The notes under the pieces: model-generated
Told to the model about the DNA's origin: nothing
Database searches by the model: none
What the model saw: the letters and a program-made list of their open reading frames with translations, nothing else
Shown: piece by piece, positions 56,601 through 64,000 of the stretch
How positions within the stretch are numbered: the stretch's first letter is position 1
How the letters are laid out: every line of letters starts with the position of its first letter
Translations under genes and position numbers: made by a program
Assembly: GCA_014905825.1 (NCBI GenBank)
Contig: JACGCN010000008.1
Location: forward strand, 1,364,001 to 1,428,000
Length of the DNA stretch: 64,000 nucleotides
From: Lyophyllum atratum
Taxonomy: Eukaryota; Basidiomycota; Agaricomycetes; Agaricales; Lyophyllaceae
Reading direction: 5' to 3'

Positions 56601-57844
56601 CGTTCCAACTTCCATCGACCCCGCCAAATTGTTCCTTGCCAATGCAGTCCGCAGCTGTTCAGCGGCGATCGCAGCCCCAACTCAAACTCCTTATTATCCG
56701 CCAGCCCCCACTCAAGCCCAAGCCCAGGCACCATCGCCATCTCCGACGTCCCCCGTTATACCCCGCCAGCGCAAGGCCCGCGCCTCGCGTGCGAAACAAC
56801 CGCCTCCCGCTCCCACACCCACCCCCGCCCCCGCACCTCCACACACACCGCACCCAGTCCCGTCGTACCCGTACATGCCGCCCTCCCAGTACCCCTACTC
56901 GTACTACATGCCCCCACCCTACGCATACGCCATGCACATGACCCCACCACCCCCAGGCACCTCATCGGCTTCGGCTTCAGCTACTCCTGGGCCATCGACG
57001 CCGTATCCGCCGTATGCGTATCCGTACCCGTATGGCTATGCGCCGCCGCCGCCGGGGTATGGGTATATGCGCTATCCGGGTGGAGGGTACGGGCCTGGGT
57101 ATGGGATGTCCCCGCCGCAGATGCCGTATGGGTATGCGCCTGGGCCGGGGCCTAGGCCTGGGAAGGATGCGGGGTTTTCGTATTATCAGGCGCCGCCGGT
57201 GGATAAGGGTGCGGTGGATGCTGAGGTGGGTTTTCTTTTTTGTTCTCGCTGTCCTTCAATGATGTTGACTGATGGTGTGTTTGTGGTTCTAGAAGAAGAG
57301 GAAGAGGAAGACGGAGGAGAGGGAGAAGGAGAAGGGGGGTGGGCAGAGTTCTATTGGCTCCACCCCTGCACCGGCATCGACACCTGCACCTGCACCTGCT
57401 GTGGCTCATCCAATGCCGGTCGAGGCCCAACCCTACGCGTTACAGCCTACGAATCTCACTCTACAACGCTCGGAACCTCTACCTGCCATTGCAGCTTTAT
57501 CATCGTCCGTTCCTCCCACGAATCCTACACCCACACCCGCACCCGCACCCACACCCGCACCCGTCACCCCCACCACCACCGCAGCTACCCCCGCCCACCC
57601 TGTACGTGTATGCGCGAACAAGACGTGCCACCGCACGATGCCGGCGGACACGGGCAGCGGCGGGGCGATGTGCGAGAAGTGTAGGGGGAGGGTGAGGAGG
57701 CACCAGGCGAAGGCGAGGCAGAGGTTTAAGCTTGAGCCGAGGAAGTCTGTGGTGATGGGGATGGGGGTGGGGAGGGAGGGGTCGGGTTTGGGTGTGGGGA
57801 AGATGGGTGGGGAGGGTGGGGAGGTGGGGGTGGTTAAGGCGTAG
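53616..57844 (+). CDS. Large protein with five C-x4-C-x12-C-x2-C repeats, function unknown
   Basis: Model: join(53616..54603, 54667..54827, 54901..54985, 55039..55122, 55177..55493, 55554..56201, 56329..57225, 57293..57844), 1243 residues; seven GT-AG introns, all phases consistent. Five copies of a cysteine module lie at about residues 76-97, 319-340, 447-468, 553-574 and 1167-1190. Examples are CSVRGC...MCEGCRGRHR, CSVKGC...MCPPCRTRYR, CTVSHC...RCEQHR, CVTSLC...HCEVCRARER and CANKTC...MCEKCRGRVR. Spacing is C-x4-C-x12-C-x2-C/H (x14 in the last), each followed by an Arg/Lys-rich helix such as YASTKRARRKFEK. Between are Pro/Ser/Tyr-rich linkers (PYPYGYAPPPPGYGYM near residue 955) and a basic NLS-like KKRKRK. 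Zinc binding and a nuclear nucleic-acid role are inference. Exons previously readable as three genes join in one frame. Confidence 0.8.
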
Positions 57845-58338
57845 GGGGTGTTTTTGGGGATGGTTGGGTGTTGTGGGGCCCTGGGTGCTGTGAGATGCTT
57901 TTTTTCATTTGGGTGTTGGCGCTTGTGTTCTGACCCTGTTCGTCGTAGGGAGACACACATGTATGCGCAAACAGGATGTCTCCGGCGTCCCTGTTGACGG
58001 TGTTGGATAAGAGCTGGTTGATGTTGCCAGTAGCTCCTGGGCGTTTTGCGTTTATTCCTTCGGCGCGTTTCTCGTGTGTTTTTTTTGTATTGCTGTGAGT
58101 TGCCTTCCTTGCTCCCTCCCTGGCTTTGTTATTCGGATCCTGACCACGTTGTACGTGATTAGACATAGTATATAAGCGCGACGTTCGTTGTGCCTGTGCA
58201 ATCATTGAGCGTTTAGGAACGCATGCATGCCATGAGGCACAAATTAAAACCTGCCCGGGGCCCCTTGGGACATCTGCAATGCACATTCCTGCTCCTGCTG
58301 TCGCTGCACTTAAGGATGGGAGCGGTTTCCTAGCGTGA
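57845..58338. other. Intergenic region
   Basis: About 500 nt between two plus-strand genes. A TATATAAG-type sequence near 58168-58175 lies about 165 nt before the next start and could be its TATA element. No gene recognised. Confidence 0.45.
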
Positions 58339-59571
58339 ATGTTTAAGCTTTCCATGTCGAGTAAGCTTTCCACGTCGAGCTGCGTTCCGGACCTTGAGCA
58401 GGGGGTTACGAGGCAGCAGCCTACAGTCACGGGCGACGCTGCGGGTGCGTTTGGTTTTCATTCGTCGTCTTTGGGAAGCTTTCATTGAGCTGAGCCGTTA
58501 GCTGAGCTACGGGAGCTGCAAACCGAGCTTCATGCCTTTTTGGCTGCGTATACTATACGACTCAGTGGGTTAAGGGAGGCGTGTCCTCCGCCACGCACGC
58601 CCGCTGCTACGAACCGCCCTCTTTCGGACGTCACGGATGGTCTGTGCTTGTTTTCATGTGTTGCGCCTGCCTGTTGATGAATTGTCTTGTTTTTTCTTTT
58701 CCAGATACGATATATGATGTATCATCCCCGTCCGACAGTGTCCCCAAGTCACCACCTGCGGCGCGAGGCGAACAGGCTGATGTCCACGTTCGGCATCTCA
58801 AAGATTTTCTCAATTCCCACCTTCAGGGTATTGAGCACCTCCAGAATGCGCTCTCTTCAACCCCACATAAGAAGTATATGACCAGAGGTATGCCGTGCCC
58901 TCGGATTTGGTACACCTTTCTCAATGGAGCTTCTGGTTAGAGATGAAGCTGCTGAAAGTGAAAGAGGACGCGGCGTTCGAAGCGTTAGTCTCGCAATTCA
59001 ACATGCTAGTCGTCATCGTACGCCTTCTTCCCCTCATACATGCTTCTCCCGCCGCCCCTAACCCCGATACCCCATACAGTCAACATTCACCGCCTCCCTC
59101 ATCATCTCCTTCCTCTCCCTCGTCAAGAGCATCACAGCCGACACCCACCCCGTCGCCTTCGACATCGGCATGCTCCTCTCCTTCTTCGCCATGTCCACCC
59201 ACTTCGGCAACATCATCGTCGCAGGGCGCGGCTCCGCCCTCGCCGCGCAGCACCCCGCCGACACCGCCGGCACGCGCCACGACCTCAAGTACTTCCGGCA
59301 CTACCTACAGATATGCGAGCAGCTCCAGTTCTGCGCGACGGTGGTGTTTTTGGTGTCGGTGGTGCAACTGACGTTTTTTGTGTTCCATCGTATCACGTAT
59401 CCGCTCGTGCTTCTCGGCGTTTCGATGGTGGGGAGTCTTGTCGTGTTCTGGAGTGCTTATTGGCAGGTGTCGATGACGTTGCGGAACTTGAAGCTCGTGG
59501 TTAAGGGCTTTCATTTCTTAAGGATTAGAGTGAGGGAGAAGCCACTGTTTCGGGGTGTTCGTTCTTCGTAA
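58339..59571 (+). CDS. Multi-pass membrane protein, paralogue of the 13204-14123 gene
   Basis: Model: join(58339..58444, 58490..58639, 58705..58887, 58941..59017, 59080..59571), 335 residues; introns of 45, 65, 53 and 62 nt. An about 170-residue hydrophilic N-terminus contains helical stretches (AELRELQTELHAFLAA). Four predicted membrane segments follow: STFTASLIISFLSLVKSI, IGMLLSFFAMSTHFGNIIVA, QLQFCATVVFLVSVVQLTFF and PLVLLGVSMVGSLVVFW, then a basic tail. The block IIVAGRGSALAAQ and the splice site immediately before STFTA match the 13-14 kb gene in position and phase. No known function. The N-terminal exons are chosen by phase continuity and are less certain than the last two. Confidence 0.72.
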
Positions 59572-59712
59572 CGGGACTTGGTGTACTTCGATATCGTTCA
59601 TGTCTCATGCCTGACGTGACCAGTGGCATTCATCCTGCCCGTAATTCGCACATGCTGTATGCTATCAATACAAAATGAAAAGGCCGCTTTATGAGCTTGC
59701 CCACCCCTCCCA

Positions 59713-61203
59713 TCAGGCTCGGATATCTATCACAACAGACCTGCTGTCAGTGGTCGTATCGGGCTCCACCTCCTTTTCAGTTGCGACCGCCGGGGCAGGC
59801 CGCTTTTTCCAGAACATCCATACGCGAAGCAAGTCCTATGAGTCGATCAGAAGAAAAGAAGCAGGAACACAGTGGGAGACGTACACTTTGCGTCCCAAAG
59901 ATTAGTACGGCAGATACCGGCACTAATGATAGTCAGAATCTGGGTGTTCCAGAGGGACCATGAGATCTTACTCATTGATATCACGATGTTTAGATCGGCA
60001 CCATGATGGACCATGAAAAAGAAAACTAGACTGAGACTGTGGGACATGATCAGTCGACTTGAGGCTGACGGCATGCCTTGGAAGCACGTACGCTATGGCC
60101 AAGATCCCAACGAAAGCGAAAGATACAACACGTAGAGCCATGGACAGGGCGTCTGGCTGCCTCTTGAAAAGTGCCCATTGCTGGCGGAGTGCTTTACATA
60201 TGAGGGCTGGTGTGGATCGATGAAGCACCTGTCGTTGTATAGTGATGTTCAAGTGGCTCACCTTCGAGTACGACAGCGGGAAGCATTATCAGCGCAACGA
60301 GGAGTGTGGAAAGCCGCCCACTATTTCGATGAGCCAGAAGAATCATATGAAGACTGCGGCACTCACGGTATCCTATTCGAGAAATTACAATACATCCCAC
60401 TCCCGACTCTTCTGACCGTATCCGGGTGTTGCCATCCAACCTGTAAGAGTTCTATCATTGTGATATCGACATCTAGGAGCGCCGAAACCTACCACGAGTG
60501 TTCCTACTAAGATAGCGACATATAGCAGGTATGGTACGACCAAAAGCTGTGTGAACTGGTTAGAGCGGTTGAATGTCCATGGTAATCAGGACGTACGGCG
60601 GTCAACAGTAGGGGTGGTATCCGCCCTGCTTTGGAGGAGGTGGACGTCACCACGGAACGTACAACGAACCATATCTGGTCGCGGGATTAGATAGGATTCA
60701 TGTAATATTCAGCAAAAGTCGAACATACTTGTATGACTAGCGCCAATGTGGTGGCTGCCGTGCTACAAGAAAGAACTTACCATGAACATCATTCAACGCC
60801 AAGCTGTGAACTGTGAAAGAACTCACAGGGGCGGGGCGGAATAGATCAGAATACCTTGGATGAGGCAGAGAGTGTACGGTGGCTCCGGACCAGTCAGGTT
60901 CTTCCCCCAGAACAGCAGGGTGTACGACACCGTGGAGATTATCCAACTAATTCCAAAGCTGAACCAAGTCGAATGCCTCGAGATCGACCGCGAGAAGATG
61001 GCAGTTGCAATGATGATAAGCATGCCGAAAGACCCGAATAAATTGAAGGAAATGAAGACGTTGATAAGTTCCAGGCTGTTGCCCTCCTCGTCCTTGACTT
61101 GTCCTGTCATAAGCAGTTACATTGATTGACGTGATACGGTCGTAGAAGTGGAGCACTAACTGGAGACGAGGCCTATGAAGCTTTGCACTGAATCGTCCAA
61201 CAT
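59713..61203 (-). CDS. Seven-transmembrane protein of a fungal family, 11 exons
   Basis: Model: complement(59713..59835, 59885..59922, 59972..60036, 60092..60206, 60262..60320, 60367..60440, 60493..60546, 60597..60674, 60729..60762, 60827..61103, 61161..61203), 319 residues. Ten GT-AG introns of 46-64 nt occupy a third of the gene; all phases agree. Membrane segments include FGMLIIIATAIFS, STWFSFGISWIISTVSYTLL, LIYSAPPLTAATTLALVIQ, LLLTALLVVPYLLYVAILVG, LSTLLVALIMLPAVVLEALI, VVSFAFVGILAIALSLVFFF and IVISMMPVSAVLIFGTQS. Then a charged cytoplasmic tail begins DLLRVWMFWKKRP. GPEPPYTLCLIQ between segments is conserved in the neighbour. The topology suggests a receptor-like protein, but ligand and coupling are unknown. 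Confidence 0.8.
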
Positions 61204-61863
61204 GTTGGCTTGGGATCGGTGCAAATTCAACAGCTGAACTGTTCAACGCTGACCGTGCGCTATAGTTCAGGCCTTCAGGTGCGGGAGATGGAAACAAAAG
61301 GGGGGGAGAAAAAGAGAACGCAATGGCCAGTCAATGGTGGTGGAATGAAAGGGACACAGTCACAGTTGTAATCACCAGGCGGGAAGCTTTTTGATACATC
61401 GGCCTAAGGACAGCCAGAGAAGCACATGACGCAAGCGGGAATCATCTGGAGACCAGGGGCGCAGGTTCAAGGCGATCGTTTCGGCGACAACACTGTTGAT
61501 GGATGATCATTCAAAAAATGGTGGGCTGAAAACCCCTGAAAACAAGGCCTGTCAAGGTTGATATTGAGTTATTACCGCCTATGAATATTGCCCCAGGCGA
61601 TCAGGCTCCGGTACTCCTGAGCACAAACGCGCAGCTGTGACAATTGGGACAGGGGAAGAAATGCGAAGAGGAAGACAGAAGCTGCGAAAGATAAACGATA
61701 AGATTAGATTGCAAGATAAAAATACTTCATGAGTCGCGTTGCTGCCGCTGATCCAGGCAAGGAAATGATCTCAACGTGATAGGTGGTGGCACTGGAGGCG
61801 GATCACTAGTACAATTGTCCGAGAAACCCGATACATAAAGAGTAAAAATGTCTAGGTGATGTG
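61204..61863. other. Spacer between the tandem 7TM genes
   Basis: About 660 nt upstream of the first and downstream of the second minus-strand 7TM gene. No coding feature. It should hold the promoter of the 59713-61203 gene. Confidence 0.5.
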
Positions 61864-63380
61864 TCATAAGGAATCATGGGTGTCCACCGAAGAATACCGG
61901 TTGTGTAGTAGCAGAGGTTTTTCTGTGGTCCGAGTCCCTCGACTTGGATTCCTACGGCACGTCCAAACACGTAGAAGGTCCTATAGCTGATATTATTCTT
62001 CACCCCTCGAGATAGAAAGTCGATTGACACTTACCAGCTGACTGCCAAATATCAAGAAGGCTAACACGGGTACTATTAAACCGATGCTGTGAGTATGAAT
62101 ACGAAGGCAATAAAGATACCAGCTACGTACATGATGCCAGTATCATATCAAATGCTTGATCATGCTTCCAAGTAATGACGTACGCCACAGCTACACTGCG
62201 ATGTTCTTCAGCTTCGCAAGCCACTGGTAGAAATCAGACCAGGGTTGCGTACCCTAATGCCAGAGCGCCCAGGAGGCTGAAAATCATTACACGGATGACC
62301 ATCGTAACTGATTGCGAGCTGCCAGAGATGATTCCGCGATTCTGATACAGCCGAACGCCGATTACGCCTACGTGGAATACGGTTAATTGTGTGCTGGAAA
62401 GGTCAGTCCAAAAGAGCCACACTCGCCTTGTAATGCAATAATCAGAACCGTGCAGCAAACAACGATCAAAGAGGAAATTTTGGACCTTCGAAGAAAGTAA
62501 GATCAGAATCTGATATACAGCGCCGTACTCGGAATCCTACAGTAAAGGGTTGTTGGAATCACAGTATGTTTCGTTGGGCGACCTTCGCACCGCGTCCGGG
62601 GTGGAGGTTCCATACTGCAGATTCTGTGAGTGTAACACTCACCAGCGATTATTCCAATTCTCACCACGAGGGTGCCCAAGAACACTGCTAACCACACGAT
62701 ATAGGGGACGATTAAGAGCTAGTAAGCGTTAGGTTGGTGATAGAATGGTGAGGCCACCAAGCTCACCGCCGCAACAGCTCTTGAGTTTGTCCTAAAAGGT
62801 GCGTTTGCCAGGAGACGGCGTAGATTCAGGAGCATCTGACAGCAATCCGAGTAAGCCGAACGAATATACTTGACAAGGGAACCATCGGGACACTCGCATG
62901 GATGATCAAAGCCAGAGTCGTACAACCAGTCCTGAAAACGATAGAACATAGTTAATTACCACGTCTACAGAGGAATGTCGCCGAAAAGTAGTAGCGACGA
63001 AACTCACAAACTTGGAGCAGCATAAATGAGCCCCATCTGTATCACGCATAGTGTGAATTCCGGCTCCGGCCCAGTTCTTTGGCCAGCGAAGGCGAGAAGG
63101 GTATACGAGATGCAGGAGAATACCCATGATGCGCCAAAACTATACCATGTGGACTACCGCTTTACTTCGCGCCCAACGATCGCTGTGAGAACGATGATCA
63201 ACAACCCGCAACCACCTATGAGCTGGAGCGCGATGAAGGCGACAGCAACGCGGTCATGGATGAGCTCTTGTGCGGTCTCTGGTAATTAAATATGTAAGAT
63301 CGAGGAGGGCTCTCGCCGTGACCTAAAGGAGTTTGCTCACCCTGCGACCGAGAAAACAGAGCCGATCGCGAAAAATGCAT
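61864..63380 (-). pseudogene. Tandem paralogue of the 7TM gene, with an in-frame stop
   Basis: Blocks colinear with the neighbouring 7TM gene run from the start (MHFSRSALFSRSQ, 63380) through IGGCGLLIIVLTAIVG and STWYSFGASWVFSCISYTLL. They continue with GPEPEFTLCVIQMGLIYAAP, LTGCTTLALIIH, LLIVPYIVWLAVFLGTLV, RVMIFSLLGALALGYA and LAFLIFGSQL to a tail beginning DLLRVWTCRR (stop at 61864). Between GREVKR and STWYSF the codon is TAG, where the neighbour has His. The frame on both sides is otherwise right, and no intron of plausible size removes it. One junction (after LALIIH) needs a GC rather than GT donor. It is therefore called a probable pseudogene; a sequencing error at one base would make it intact. 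Confidence 0.65.
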
Positions 63381-64000
63381 ACTAAGAAGTTGCAAGGGTT
63401 CGTCAAGAGAGAGTGGTGTGCTACGACTTGCGAGCTCGGACGACTTCTCGGAAGTCTGCGGGGCGGGTAGAAAGAACGAGGCGAGGGGCAAGAAGGGAAA
63501 GTGAAGAAAGGGTAGTGGCGGCCGTGAGTCGTGTCAAGTCAAGTTGACTTGACCCTCTTGGTGATCTAATTGGGCGCCCGAGCGTCTAAGTCTGTATAGA
63601 GACTGAAAGGGGATAGCACTGTCGTGGATAGATGTCAATGGTCATCATTGGCAGCGGCCGCATGAGTATGTCATTCACGATCATTGATATCGAAATGGAA
63701 AGTCGTCAAAGAAAGCCGTACTCTACCAATTGGGTGCGTTGAGAGGTTGGGCTGCTAACACGCGGCTATAAATAGCATATCGTAAATTAGATATGTCTCG
63801 AGGAAAGTGATAGATCTTAAGAAGTGTCGAAGCTGTAGGATGAGTCAATCTGACTGCCAGCTGATAGACGTCCAGCGCTCAAGAGGCCCAAAGACCGTCT
63901 GATGGACATACTCCTTGATTATATCCCAAATATCAAGAATTCTATGCGTGATGGAGGCGTGGCCAAGATCTCTAGTTGAAGAGGATGGCCAGACGACTAG
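63381..64000. other. Window end, no gene recognised
   Basis: Contains the 5' flank of the second 7TM gene and only short frames. No tRNA, repeat or promoter element was assigned. Confidence 0.45.

Noticed and set aside
53616..57844. Three separate genes instead of one
   Set aside because: Considered because the open frames are separated by introns, but all eight exons join with consistent phase and repeat modules are spread over them; transcripts would settle it.

Overview
The window reads as nuclear DNA of a basidiomycete fungus, most likely an Agaricomycete. Genes are dense and broken by many short GT-AG introns (about 43-75 nt, often with CTNAC-like branch sites). Families typical of mushroom-forming fungi occur: a TKL-type kinase, F-box/LRR, a DUF6589-like protein, 7TM proteins with many tiny exons, and a DUF7137-like protein. 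I built exon models by hand from conserved protein blocks, GT/AG sites and frame continuity. They have not been checked against transcripts or databases. No plasmid, phage or CRISPR feature was seen.

Layout. 1-6395: no confident gene. 6396-8684: a Ser/Pro-rich unknown (+). 9920-10343: two intron-containing tRNA-Val(AAC) genes (-). 13204-14123: a multi-pass membrane protein (-). 15619-17688: the telomere CST subunit Stn1 (+). 18237-20666: fimbrin/plastin (+). 22843-25139: a bestrophin-like anion channel with 14 exons (+). 25860-27110: an unknown with a PD-(D/E)XK-like D...E-A-K signature (-). 27465-30412: a TKL-like protein kinase (-). 31565-32752: peroxin Pex13 (+). 33062-35717: an MFS drug:H+ antiporter-like transporter of 13 exons (-). 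36312-38931: a Ser/Arg/Pro-rich unknown (-). 40203-40983: a DUF7137-like single-pass protein (+). 43054-46643: an NF-X1/FAP1-type zinc-finger regulator (+). 46859-46966: an intron-containing tRNA-Gly(GCC) candidate (-). 47314-48873: a DUF6589-like protein (+). 49222-50853: an F-box/LRR protein (+). 52337-53287: a protein with an HPD-containing C-terminus (+). 53616-57844: a protein with five cysteine-pair repeats (+). 58339-59571: a second multi-pass membrane protein, paralogous to the one at 13-14 kb (+). 59713-61203 and 61864-63380: two tandem 7TM genes, the second carrying an in-frame stop (-).

The genes do not form a pathway cluster. Conserved housekeeping genes (stn1, fimbrin, pex13, fap1, bestrophin) are mixed with lineage-specific, duplicated or decaying ones. 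The most unusual features are the five-repeat C-x4-C...C-x2-C protein, a tRNA-like dispersed element in two clusters on opposite strands, tRNA introns with strong palindromes, and the tandem 7TM pair with one copy apparently decaying.
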